Below are positions 25,348-33,483 of a stretch of DNA of 64,000 nt, in pieces. The stretch lies in assembly GCA_036676475.1 (NCBI GenBank), contig JAKFCU010000098.1:1-64000 (forward strand), in the 5' to 3' direction. The DNA comes from LC029 sp036676475 (GTDB lineage Bacteria; Bacillota; Bacilli; Aneurinibacillales; RAOX-1). Positions within the stretch are counted from its first letter, which is position 1, and each line of letters begins with the position of its first letter. The position numbers and the translations under genes were made by a program. The notes below the pieces were generated by a model. The model did not search any database. It saw only the letters and a list, made by a program, of their open reading frames with translations, and was not told where the DNA came from.

Positions 25348-25411
25348 GATATAACCTTTCTCATAGGCTATTAGAAAGGGAAAGAAAACGTAGAAAGGAT
25401 TGTGGTGTTCC

Positions 25412-26305
25412 TTGTTTAGAACGGTCCTCGTTCCTTGTCTGTTGGCGATGATGTTGTCTACAGCAGGATGCATGTCGAATAACAAGGACTTGGTCGCCGC
25501 AGTTCAACCGAATTCGGCGGAACTCTCGGAGAAACAGGATTTTCACGGTATGACGGTTCAATTTTTAGCGATAAGCGAAGGGGAAGCAACCCTTATTACT
25601 TTTTCGCAAGGATATACTCTGCTGATTGATGCGGGCTCTGCTAAGAGTGGGGATGAAGTGGCTGATTTTCTTGAACAAAATCATGTGAAGAAGATTGATC
25701 TGCTTGTGCTTACGGGGGATATGGATGAACATATAGGGGGAGCGAATGAAATTCTTTCACAGTTTCCTGTAGAACAAGTTATGCTGCCTGCTGCCATCAA
25801 GGAAACGATAACAGATGAAGTGCAGGCTCCCATGCGATCGGTGCTTGCTGTAGAGGAGGGCGAAGCTTATCCTCTACCACAGGAGGCGAAAATACGGATT
25901 CTCCATCCAGGCGATCCTCTTTCGCTTACCCCCCAGGCGAATTCGCTTGTCCTTCAGCTGATTCACGGAAATATCAAATGGTTGTTTACCAGTGACATCA
26001 CGGAAGAGGTAGAACACGAGCTGATGGAAAAGTATAACTTGAAGTCCCAATTTTTAAAGGTGAGTGACAGTGCAAGTAATCTCGCCTCCAGTCCCCAGTT
26101 TTTGAAAAAGGTGGATCCGCATGCCGCAGTGATTTTCTCGGATGATGAAAAGGTCATTGGATTTGATGAGGTGCTGGAACGGCTTCATGAGACCTGGATT
26201 GATGTCTACCAGACGAAAAACCATGGAACCATTCGAGTGCTATCGGATAGCAAGGATTACCGAATTGAGCGTGATAAAGTAAAAGGCTATTTTGATGCCC
26301 GATGA
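25412..26305 (+). CDS. Lipoprotein with ComEC-type metallo-beta-lactamase fold, degenerate metal site
   Basis: A 297-residue lipoprotein with lipobox STAGC at about residue 20. Residues 45-280 match the MBL-fold domain of ComEC-like hydrolases (VQFLAISEGEATLI, YTLLIDAGS, DLLVLTGDMDEHIGGANEIL, WLFTSDITEEVEHEL). The usual THxHxDHxGG is here TGDMDEHIGG: the first two metal His are missing and only Asp/His of the second half remain. The fold is clear, but zinc catalysis is doubtful. The start is uncertain: TTG 25412 gives the best signal peptide, with AAAGG upstream. Confidence 0.75.
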   Translation: MFRTVLVPCLLAMMLSTAGCMSNNKDLVAAVQPNSAELSEKQDFHGMTVQFLAISEGEATLITFSQGYTLLIDAGSAKSGDEVADFLEQNHVKKIDLLVLTGDMDEHIGGANEILSQFPVEQVMLPAAIKETITDEVQAPMRSVLAVEEGEAYPLPQEAKIRILHPGDPLSLTPQANSLVLQLIHGNIKWLFTSDITEEVEHELMEKYNLKSQFLKVSDSASNLASSPQFLKKVDPHAAVIFSDDEKVIGFDEVLERLHETWIDVYQTKNHGTIRVLSDSKDYRIERDKVKGYFDAR

Positions 26306-26335
26306 GGCACCCTAAGAGGAAAAGGGGTGTTTCTG

Positions 26336-27196
26336 ATGCATACGATGTGGAAAGGATCCATTAGCTTTGGACTAGTGAATATTCCGGTCAAAATGTTCAG
26401 TGCGACTGAGGATAAGGACATCCGTTTTCGCTATCTGCACAAGGAATGCGGGACACCAGTCAAGTACATTAAGACTTGTGCCACTTGTAACCGAGAAGTA
26501 CAGACCGAGGAAATAGTTAAAGGGTATGAATATGAAAAAGGCCGATTTATCCTGATCAACGAAGAGGAATTGGATACGATTGTTCCGGAAACCCGTAAAA
26601 CGATTGAGATCCTTGATTTTGTAAGCCTTCATGAAATTGATCCCATTTATTTTGATAAGACTTATTTTCTTTCTCCTAATGAAACAGGGGATAAAGCTTA
26701 TACTCTGTTGCGTGAGGCCATGAATCAAACGGGGAAAATTGCGATTGCCAAAATCACCATCCGTTCCAAGGAAAGTTTGGCAGCTGTTCGGTTGTATCAA
26801 GATTGTATTGTCATGGAGACTATTTTCTATCCGGATGAAGTCCGGGCAGTTGAACATGTTCCTGGACTGCCTGGTCGTATCGAACCCAATGAATCAGAGC
26901 TCAAGATGGCGGTCCAGCTCATCGAGAACCTAGCCACCACCTTTGAACCGAGCAAGTATACCGACGAATACCGCCAAAAGCTAACCGAACTGATCCATGC
27001 CAAAATTGAAGGGGAAGAAATTCAAGAGGCACCTGAAGCACCTCGTTTAGGTAAGGTCGTTGACCTGATGGCGGCTCTTCAGGCGAGCATCGAAGCGTCA
27101 AAGCTGGAAAAGGGAAAAGCAGAAAGAAGAACCTCCTCGGAAGAGACAGAAGAAAAAGAGACGGCCAAAAAGCGCCGCCGAAAGGTTACAGTATAA
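26336..27196 (+). CDS. ku: Non-homologous end-joining protein Ku
   Basis: A 286-residue bacterial Ku. Signatures: WKGSISFGLVNIPVKMFSAT at residues 4-23, RYLHKECGTPVKY, a zinc-ribbon-like CATCNREV, FDKTYFLSP, and the C-terminal LIENLATTFEPSKYTDEYR. A Lys/Arg-rich tail (AKKRRRKVTV) follows, as in DNA-tethering Ku proteins. ATG 26336 follows AAAGGGG with an 8-base gap. It acts with the LigD ligase and polymerase coded at 29820 and 30798. In Bacillus this pair protects spore DNA. Confidence 0.95.
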   Translation: MHTMWKGSISFGLVNIPVKMFSATEDKDIRFRYLHKECGTPVKYIKTCATCNREVQTEEIVKGYEYEKGRFILINEEELDTIVPETRKTIEILDFVSLHEIDPIYFDKTYFLSPNETGDKAYTLLREAMNQTGKIAIAKITIRSKESLAAVRLYQDCIVMETIFYPDEVRAVEHVPGLPGRIEPNESELKMAVQLIENLATTFEPSKYTDEYRQKLTELIHAKIEGEEIQEAPEAPRLGKVVDLMAALQASIEASKLEKGKAERRTSSEETEEKETAKKRRRKVTV

Positions 27197-27226
27197 AAAA
27201 AGCAGGGGGATCCCCCCTGCTTTTTT
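27197..27226 (+). terminator. Rho-independent terminator of ku
   Basis: AAAAGCAGGGGG pairs with CCCCCTGCTTTT around a very short loop, followed by a T-run to 27226. Repeat A6 starts 3 bases later. Confidence 0.9.
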
Positions 27227-27228
27227 GC

Positions 27229-27277
27229 ACTTATCGGAAAGTATTATACGCATAAGGCTACGCCAGTAGCTTTCTTA
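27229..27277 (+). repeat. Dispersed hairpin repeat, copy A6 (49 bp type)
   Basis: ACTTATCGG, AAAG, TATTATACGCATA, GGCTACGCCAGTAGC, TTTCTTA. It fills the gap between the ku terminator and the convergent cwlJ stop codon. Confidence 0.92.
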
Positions 27278-27280
27278 GTT

Positions 27281-27712
27281 TTAATAGGTGCTGTAAATAG
27301 CCGTACAAGTCTGACCTGTGGGCTCATAAAAGCAGTGTAATTTATATTTTCCCGTAAATGGCTGATTCCACCATTGAGGAGGACAATTCCCCTCTGGCCG
27401 AAAATACCATAAACCAAACTTTGCCGGCCAGAATCTTTCGCCATTGATCACTCTGCGGGCCAGTCGTTTTTCTTTTTCTCTTGCTCTTTGATAAAAGTAC
27501 GGTTTTTGCACCGCCTCAAAACCGCCTGGAGTTTGGTAAACCATTTGGCTAATCGTACGGATATTTTTAAAATCGGAACAAGTAACGCGTACTCGGTTTA
27601 CCCCAATATTACCGACTAATAGCATTCCTAATTCGCCTTCGCCTTCAGCTTCTGCCCGTAGAAGTTGTGCTAATAAATTTACATCCTCTTCCCGAGCCTT
27701 AATGACGGCCAT
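27281..27712 (-). CDS. cwlJ: Spore cortex-lytic cell wall hydrolase CwlJ
   Basis: A 143-residue Hydrolase_2 (SleB/CwlJ) domain protein with no signal peptide, as expected for CwlJ, which is placed in the coat from the mother cell. Motifs: LARLLRAEAEGEGE-type start (LLRAEAEGEGELGMLLVGN), INRVR-type VNRVRVTCSDF, FEAVQKPYFYQRA, NGERFWPAKFGLWYFRPEG, CPPQWWNQPF. AGAGGAGCTG precedes ATG 27712. It degrades cortex peptidoglycan during germination, typically in response to calcium dipicolinate. Confidence 0.93.
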   Translation of the reverse strand: MAVIKAREEDVNLLAQLLRAEAEGEGELGMLLVGNIGVNRVRVTCSDFKNIRTISQMVYQTPGGFEAVQKPYFYQRAREKEKRLARRVINGERFWPAKFGLWYFRPEGNCPPQWWNQPFTGKYKLHCFYEPTGQTCTAIYSTY

Positions 27713-27882
27713 ACACTCAGCTCCTCTAATATACGTGATACTATAGCATATTGGGAAAATGGAGAAGTGGTGAAGATACTCTCTTCACTTTGAATTAAAA
27801 CGGCTTATATTTACAAAAAAGAATATTTATAAATATACCCAATAGATAATTATATCACACATGATATTGTATAAAAAAACTA

Positions 27883-27899
27883 TGTTAGAAAACCTGACA
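27883..27899 (+). promoter_or_regulatory. GlnR/TnrA binding site
   Basis: TGTTAGAAAACCTGACA matches the 17-base TnrA/GlnR consensus (TGTNANAWWWTMTNACA) at all but one defined position. Its centre is about 50 bases upstream of the start point predicted from the promoter at 27907, where TnrA activates nrgAB in B. subtilis. Confidence 0.8.
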
Positions 27900-27906
27900 T
27901 TGTTTG

Positions 27907-27935
27907 TTGACTAAAGTTCCATTCCTGTAGATAAT
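27907..27935 (+). promoter_or_regulatory. SigA promoter of amtB
   Basis: TTGACT (27907-27912), a 17-base spacer and GATAAT (27930-27935). It is placed just downstream of the TnrA/GlnR box. Confidence 0.75.
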
Positions 27936-28006
27936 ATTGTTTATATAAAAACTTGGACATAAAGATATTGGATATTAAAGATTTATAAACAGTTGGGGGA
28001 GAAGAA

Positions 28007-29290
28007 ATGGATATTCAAACACTTTCTTTTGGGATGAATACAATATGGGTCATTTTGACGGCAGCTATGATCTTTTTCATGGAAGGTGGATTTGCTTTAT
28101 TGGAGTCGGGATTCGTTCGCTCTAAGAATAATGTATCTATTATTATGAAGGTATTTGTTGATCTCATATTTGGTGTCACGGCCTTTTTTGCCGTTGGTTT
28201 CGGGATTATGTTCGGAGTTGATAAATTAGGATTGATCGGTACCAATGGTTTTGCTCTCTCCGGTACCATGGATCATTTAGGATTGTCTATTCCGTTAGTG
28301 GCTTTCTGGTTATTCCAAGCAGCATTTGTGGTTGCAGCCATTAGCATTGTAAGTGGAGCTGTCGCAGAACGAATGAATTTTAAAGCATATATCTTGTATA
28401 CAATTGTGATGACCGCATTGATCTATCCTATTTCTGGACATTGGATTTGGGGAATCGACGGTTGGTTGGCTAAATTAGGGATGAAAGATTTTGCGGGTTC
28501 GGCTGCTATTCACGCGATGGCTGGATTTGCGGCTCTTGCAGCAGCAAAAATGGTAGGAGCGCGGATTGGTAAGTTTAATTCCGACGGGTCGGTAAATACG
28601 ATAGCACCAAGTAATATTCCACTAGCAGCCATAGGTACCTTTATCCTCTGGTTTGGATGGTTCGGTTTTAATGCAGGAAGCACACTGAATGCGACATCCG
28701 ATAATATCGGTATGATTGCAGCAGTAACCTTATTAGCCTCTGTTGCGGGTGGAGGTTCTGCACTCTTGTATACCCTATTTAAGACTGGAAAAGCAGATCC
28801 GGCGTTTACCATTAATGGTGTTCTTGCAGGGTTAGTGGCGATTACGGCTGGATGTGCTTTTGTAGGTCCTTTTAGCGCTATAGCTATTGGAGCTATAGCC
28901 GGGATTTTAATGATTTGGGCCACTGGGTGGGTTGATGGGATGAAAGTAGATGATCCAGTGGGTGCTGTAGCCGTTCATGGTTTCAATGGGGCATTCGGAG
29001 CCATCGCAGTAGGTCTTTTTGCAACAGATGGTGGGTTTTTCATGACTGGAAGTTTGAAATTACTTGGTGTGCAGGTTTTGGGAACAGTTATCCTCAGTAT
29101 TTGGGGTTATGTGGCAACTGCTTTTGCATTGAAGATAATTGATAAGATCACATCCCTACGGGTATCTGTTGATGAAGAACTTATCGGTCTTGATCAAAGC
29201 TACCATGGTACGATTGCTTACAATGATCTTTATGGAAACACTCCGGTGTTTTCCGTTGAAGCAAGCAAATTAGAAAGCAAACGAGCATAA
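28007..29290 (+). CDS. amtB: Ammonium transporter
   Basis: A 427-residue Amt/Rh protein with eleven membrane segments. Signatures: FFMEGGFALLESGFVRSKN, the twin-His pore residues in AIHAMAGFAAL and AVHGFNGAFGAI, and LWFGWFGFNAGS. It takes up ammonium at low nitrogen. A start at ATG 28007 follows GGGGGAG. The GlnR/TnrA site upstream indicates nitrogen control. No glnK/nrgB regulator gene follows; instead its stop codon is the first codon of repeat A7 and a terminator comes next. Confidence 0.95.
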   Translation: MDIQTLSFGMNTIWVILTAAMIFFMEGGFALLESGFVRSKNNVSIIMKVFVDLIFGVTAFFAVGFGIMFGVDKLGLIGTNGFALSGTMDHLGLSIPLVAFWLFQAAFVVAAISIVSGAVAERMNFKAYILYTIVMTALIYPISGHWIWGIDGWLAKLGMKDFAGSAAIHAMAGFAALAAAKMVGARIGKFNSDGSVNTIAPSNIPLAAIGTFILWFGWFGFNAGSTLNATSDNIGMIAAVTLLASVAGGGSALLYTLFKTGKADPAFTINGVLAGLVAITAGCAFVGPFSAIAIGAIAGILMIWATGWVDGMKVDDPVGAVAVHGFNGAFGAIAVGLFATDGGFFMTGSLKLLGVQVLGTVILSIWGYVATAFALKIIDKITSLRVSVDEELIGLDQSYHGTIAYNDLYGNTPVFSVEASKLESKRA

Positions 29291-29336
29291 GAAAGCTACT
29301 GGCGTAGCCGTATGCGTATCATACTTTCCGATAAGT
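29288..29336 (-). repeat. Dispersed hairpin repeat, copy A7 (49 bp type, reverse)
   Basis: Reverse copy beginning TAAGAAAGCTACTGGCGTAG on the plus strand and ending TTTCCGATAAGT. Its first three bases are the amtB stop codon, exactly as A3 does for panD. Confidence 0.92.
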
Positions 29337-29344
29337 GTAAATAA

Positions 29345-29376
29345 ACAAAGACTACCTTGTTCAAGGTAGTCTTTGT
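29345..29376. terminator. Bidirectional hairpin terminator
   Basis: ACAAAGACTACCTTG and CAAGGTAGTCTTTGT form a perfect 15 bp stem with a 2-base loop between the convergent amtB and the reverse-strand gene at 29382. T-runs are short on both sides. Confidence 0.75.
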
Positions 29377-29381
29377 CATTA

Positions 29382-29720
29382 TTATAAACCAAGTATATTT
29401 AATTCTTGCCTTACCCATTGTTTAATCTTTGGCATAGCACTTTCTGGTATTTTATTTTCAATGGTCATGAGCTTTCCTACTGGACTTGATGTTACACAAA
29501 AAAGTTGATCGATGACATGCATGTAGTGATTTCCATAGCTTCGTAGAATAAATAACATATTGGGCGTTTTTGCTTGGAAAAATAGGATAATATTTTGGCC
29601 ATTCGATAAAGAAGTTATTTTTTCGGTAGAAATTGCATTTTTGTTTTGATTAATATACCCTGCATGAATAGATATAGAAGGGTTCGAGTAAAATTCCATT
29701 ATTGATATAACTTCATACAA
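29382..29720 (-). CDS. Uncharacterised small protein
   Basis: A reverse-strand frame of about 112 residues with no recognised domain, no membrane helix and ordinary amphipathic composition (IILFFQAKTPNMLFILRSYG, VTSSPVGKLMTIENKIPE, WVRQELNIL). The start is unclear: TTG 29720 has GAGAGG 9 bases upstream, ATG 29699 has none, and the frame is open to 29768. It is convergent with amtB and shares the terminator hairpin. I cannot name a function. Confidence 0.5.
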   Translation of the reverse strand: MYEVISIMEFYSNPSISIHAGYINQNKNAISTEKITSLSNGQNIILFFQAKTPNMLFILRSYGNHYMHVIDQLFCVTSSPVGKLMTIENKIPESAMPKIKQWVRQELNILGL

Positions 29721-29819
29721 CAGGATCAACCTCTCACATTTTAAAACTAATTTTACAAAAAAATTCACCTTAAATCTAGGGAGTAATATGAATCAACAAC
29801 ATTATATGGAGGTACGAGT

Positions 29820-30764
29820 TTGAAACTATTGCCGATTGTCCCGTTTGAACCCATCTGTACTGAAAAAATTCCATCAGGCGAGCATTGGATAAGTCAAATT
29901 AAATGGGACGGCGTTCGAATGCTTTTATATTATGATGGTTATGACGTAAATTTATTTAATCGGAGACTGAATAATAGAACGATGCAGTATCCCGAATTAG
30001 CGAAAATCCACGAGTACTGTTCAGCTCAATCTGTTATTCTTGACGGTGAGATCATTGCTCTAAAAGAGGGCAAGCCTTCGTTTCATCAGGTGATGAAACG
30101 TGACAGCATCAGGAAACAGAGCAGTGTGCAAATCGTTCAAAAAAATGTCTGTATTACCTATATGATTTTCGATATTTTGTATCTTAATGGGAATTGGATT
30201 ATAGATCAGTCCCTTGATAAAAGACAAAATATTTTAGGCAAGGTGATTACACCAAATGACCTTGTGCAACTTGTAAGTAACCACGCTGATCCTAAAATAT
30301 TATATAAAGCAGTAGTAGATCACGGATTAGAAGGAATAATAATAAAAGACTTGACCAGTAAATATGCGATCGGGGGCAAAGATAAAAGATGGCAAAAGAA
30401 AAAAGTGTTCCGGGATCTTTTTGCAGTAGCAGGTGGGGTAACCTATCGGAACGGAATCGTAAATGCCCTTTTGCTTGGGCTGTATGATGATGAAGGCCAA
30501 CTTTGGTATATCGGTCATGTTGGAACGGGAAAGTTAACCCAACAAGATTGGAGAGATTTATCCCGGATGGTGGAGGATCTTAAGATTCCTGAAATCCCTT
30601 TTGCCAATACACCCAGCAGAAATAAAGAAGTGATTTGGATCAAACCTCAGCTCGTAATGAAAGTCAATTTCTTGGAATGGACTCCCCATCAATCGTTAAG
30701 ACAACCCACTATTCAATCATTCGTTAATATCGACGTTAGACAGTGTACTTTCAGCCAGACGTAG
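29820..30764 (+). CDS. ligD: ATP-dependent DNA ligase (LigD ligase part)
   Basis: A 314-residue ATP-dependent DNA ligase. The adenylated lysine is Lys28 in KWDGVRM. Further nucleotidyltransferase motifs are FNRRLNNRT, ILDGEIIA, DILYLNG, GLEGIIIKD and WQKKKVF. An OB-fold domain follows (LGLYDDEGQLWYIGHVGTG). It starts at TTG 29820 after GGAGGT. In B. subtilis the LigD protein fuses this ligase to a polymerase domain in about 610 residues. Here the polymerase is a separate gene 33 bases downstream. It works with Ku in end joining. Confidence 0.92.
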   Translation: MKLLPIVPFEPICTEKIPSGEHWISQIKWDGVRMLLYYDGYDVNLFNRRLNNRTMQYPELAKIHEYCSAQSVILDGEIIALKEGKPSFHQVMKRDSIRKQSSVQIVQKNVCITYMIFDILYLNGNWIIDQSLDKRQNILGKVITPNDLVQLVSNHADPKILYKAVVDHGLEGIIIKDLTSKYAIGGKDKRWQKKKVFRDLFAVAGGVTYRNGIVNALLLGLYDDEGQLWYIGHVGTGKLTQQDWRDLSRMVEDLKIPEIPFANTPSRNKEVIWIKPQLVMKVNFLEWTPHQSLRQPTIQSFVNIDVRQCTFSQT

Positions 30765-30797
30765 TGGTCCTCATTGGATCAGGGAAGGAGGACTGCT

Positions 30798-31706
30798 GTG
30801 AAGGATTCGTTTGAGATTGAAGTGGATGGCCGGTCCGTACGGATTACAAACCCTGAAAAGGTGTTTTGGCCAGAACAACCAATTACGAAGCTTGACTATA
30901 TACGCTATCTCATCGAAATGGCACCTTATCTTTTGCCTTATCTGAAAGATCGGTGCTTAACGACCATTCGTTATCCGGATGGCATTCATGGAAAATCCTT
31001 TTACCAGAAAAATATTCCTGAATACGCACCCGATTGGATTCCCACTCATGGTTGGAGGGATACCGATTACATATTGGCCAATGACCTTCCTACCCTGGTA
31101 TGGCTAGGAAACCAAGCCTGTTTGGAATTCCATGTAGCATTTAATTTAGTTCAAGGGGAATCTTATCCAACGGAACTTGTCTTTGATCTTGATCCGACCG
31201 ATTTGCAAAATTATGATCTTGTGCTGGAGATTAGCTTGAGAATTAAGGAAGTTTTAGATTCATTAGGGCTAAATAGTCAGCCTAAGACCTCGGGGGCGTC
31301 AGGACTGCAGATCTATATCCCCATCGATCCTATCTATGCCTATGAAGAAACTCATCTCTTAAATAAATTTATTGCCCAGTATGTAGCCGACCGATTTCCG
31401 GATAAGGTCACCATTGAACGCTTGATGAAAAATAGGGGCAATAAGCTTTACTTCGACTATATTCAACATGGAGAAGGGCGAACGCTGCCAGCCCCATATT
31501 CCACACGGGCAAGAGAAGTGGGTTCGGTTTCTGCCCCTGTCACGTGGGAAGAGATTAAAAAAGGTTTTCATCCTTCCGATTTTACGCTCCATACTATTCG
31601 CGAACGGGTGAATCTGGTCGGCGACCTGTTTTCCACGATAACAACGGATAAGAATTCTCAGTCCCTCGATCCACTCCTGCAGTTTCTAAAACCAAAAGTA
31701 ACTTGA
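30798..31706 (+). CDS. Archaeo-eukaryotic-primase-type polymerase (LigD polymerase part)
   Basis: A 302-residue LigD-type polymerase/primase. Signatures: ITNPEKVFWPEQPITKLDYI, RYPDGIHGKSFYQKNIPEYAP, the catalytic carboxylates in LVFDLDP, the KTSGASGLQIYIP block and FDYIQHGEGRTLPAPYSTR. It fills or extends ends during non-homologous end joining. It starts at GTG 30798 after GGAAGGAGG. Immediately downstream of the ligase gene, so the two are one operon and equivalent to a LigD split at its domain boundary. Confidence 0.92.
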   Translation: MKDSFEIEVDGRSVRITNPEKVFWPEQPITKLDYIRYLIEMAPYLLPYLKDRCLTTIRYPDGIHGKSFYQKNIPEYAPDWIPTHGWRDTDYILANDLPTLVWLGNQACLEFHVAFNLVQGESYPTELVFDLDPTDLQNYDLVLEISLRIKEVLDSLGLNSQPKTSGASGLQIYIPIDPIYAYEETHLLNKFIAQYVADRFPDKVTIERLMKNRGNKLYFDYIQHGEGRTLPAPYSTRAREVGSVSAPVTWEEIKKGFHPSDFTLHTIRERVNLVGDLFSTITTDKNSQSLDPLLQFLKPKVT

Positions 31707-31769
31707 CTCATGATAAGCCGTTTTGTTTTAATGGCGTTAGTACGTTTGAGAATGGAGAGGATTAGGTTA

Positions 31770-33068
31770 ATGAAGAGTATCGTGGTCAATGCTACGGTCA
31801 TCACCGTGAATGAACAAAATGAAGTGATCCGACAAGGTGCGGTAGCATTTGAAGATGGACGAATCACCTATGTAGGATTTACACCCCAAGTTGTTTCCGA
31901 ATATGATGAAGTGATAGATGCCAAAGGAAATATTGTTATGCCTGGCTTAATCAATACCCATGGCCATGCTGCAATGTCCTTACTTCGCGGTTATGCGGAC
32001 GATCTGCCTTTACAAGAGTGGCTGGAAACGAAAATGTGGCCATTGGAAGGCCAATTTACCTCTGATCATGTTAAGTGGGGAACCTATCTCTCGATCGTGG
32101 AGATGCTCCGAACAGGAACAACTTGTTTTATGGATATGTATGATCATATGGATCAGGTGGCAGAAGCTGTGGAACAAAGCGGGATGAGAGCTAGATTGGC
32201 GCGTGGGATCATCGGATTGTGCCCAGAGGATGTGCAAAAGCAGAAGTTGGAGGAAGCGACAAGCTTTGCCCGCAGATGGCAAGGACAAGCAGATGGCAGA
32301 ATCACGACGATGATGTCTCCTCATGCTCCTTATACGTGTCCGCCTGCCTACATCCAGCAGATTGTAGAGAAAGCACATGAATTAAATCTTCCCATCCACA
32401 TCCATATGTCTGAATCCCTTCGGGAAGTGGAACAAAATGTTCAGGATTACGGCTTGCGGCCACCGGCTCATTTAGAGCGTCTGGGTGTATTTGATCGTCC
32501 GACCCTAGTGGCCCACGCTGTCCATTTAACCGATGAGGAACTCGACTTGTTGGCCTCTCGTGATGTTAAAGTATCTCATAATCCTATCAGTAACCTGAAA
32601 CTGGCTAGTGGGGTGGCTAGAGTTCCTGACATGCAGTCCAAGGGGATCACGGTTTCCTTGGGAACGGATAGCTCAGCCAGCAATAATAACTTGAATTTGT
32701 TTGAAGAGATTAAAATGGTTGCTCTGCTACACAAAGGAGTGAACTATAATCCCGTTGTTGTGCCTGCGGACGAAGCACTTCGCATGGGGACACGATATGG
32801 GGCTGAGGCCTTGTTTATCGGGGATCAAACCGGTTCCCTTGAGGTAGGGAAGAAGGCAGACTTTATCATGGTACAAACCAACCGGGCGCATTTTCACCCG
32901 TTCCATGATCCCATTTCCCACTTGGTTTATGCGACATCAGGCTATGATGTGCAAGATGTTTTTGTAGACGGGAAAGCTTTGGTCAGAGGGGGAGAATTGC
33001 TAACCCTCGATGAAGAAAAGATCATATTTGAAGCGAATCGGATGTTTCAAAGCCTGAACCGGTTATAA
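31770..33068 (+). CDS. mtaD: 5-methylthioadenosine/S-adenosylhomocysteine deaminase
   Basis: A 432-residue amidohydrolase of the MtaD/TrzN group. Metal ligands: MPGLINTHGHAAMSLLRG, HIHMSES, VAHAVHL and SLGTDSSASNNNLN. It deaminates methylthioadenosine and S-adenosylhomocysteine in sulfur recycling. I chose ATG 31770 after GAGAGG; the in-frame region upstream has no ribosome site. It is followed by a terminator. Confidence 0.88.
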   Translation: MKSIVVNATVITVNEQNEVIRQGAVAFEDGRITYVGFTPQVVSEYDEVIDAKGNIVMPGLINTHGHAAMSLLRGYADDLPLQEWLETKMWPLEGQFTSDHVKWGTYLSIVEMLRTGTTCFMDMYDHMDQVAEAVEQSGMRARLARGIIGLCPEDVQKQKLEEATSFARRWQGQADGRITTMMSPHAPYTCPPAYIQQIVEKAHELNLPIHIHMSESLREVEQNVQDYGLRPPAHLERLGVFDRPTLVAHAVHLTDEELDLLASRDVKVSHNPISNLKLASGVARVPDMQSKGITVSLGTDSSASNNNLNLFEEIKMVALLHKGVNYNPVVVPADEALRMGTRYGAEALFIGDQTGSLEVGKKADFIMVQTNRAHFHPFHDPISHLVYATSGYDVQDVFVDGKALVRGGELLTLDEEKIIFEANRMFQSLNRL

Positions 33069-33072
33069 AAGT

Positions 33073-33100
33073 AAAAAAGTCCCCTGTCCGGGACTTTTTT
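33073..33100 (+). terminator. Rho-independent terminator of mtaD
   Basis: AAAAAAGTCCC pairs with GGGACTTTTTT around a 6-base loop. Confidence 0.9.
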
Positions 33101-33190
33101 CCATGGGGTATAGGTAGGGTGTTTTTAGTCAAACTAAAGATGGAAGATGAGCCCAAACTGGTCTGGGTAGGATGTCCCAGACGTCCGTAG

Positions 33191-33370
33191 CTAATCGATT
33201 TGAATCCAGGAAGAAAAATCTGGTTGGCGAAATGAAGGTGTTGCGTCTTCCTGAAAACGAAAGCCGGATGATAAAGCGATCCACGACATATGATGATCAT
33301 TCATCAAGCGTTCCACAATTTCTGGAGGCATGTCATCTATACATTGAAGGGTAGTTCCATGTAGGGCCAC
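33191..33370 (-). CDS. Small conserved-looking protein (59 residues)
   Basis: The reverse-strand GTG 33370 has GGAGG 7 bases upstream and codes for 59 residues (starts MALHGTTLQCIDDMPPEIVE). The product is soluble and acidic with aromatic residues near the end (FSSWIQID). The strong ribosome site and the position between mtaD and ypmB in opposite orientation support a real gene. No family recognised. Confidence 0.55.
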   Translation of the reverse strand: MALHGTTLQCIDDMPPEIVERLMNDHHMSWIALSSGFRFQEDATPSFRQPDFSSWIQID

Positions 33371-33483
33371 GCATTCACCTCCCTCTTGCGCGGTAACTAT
33401 ATTATTACCACAGCCCGAAAGAACATAACTAACAGTATTTGCCCATATAGATAAAATGTAGAGTAACAAAGGGGAGATAGATC

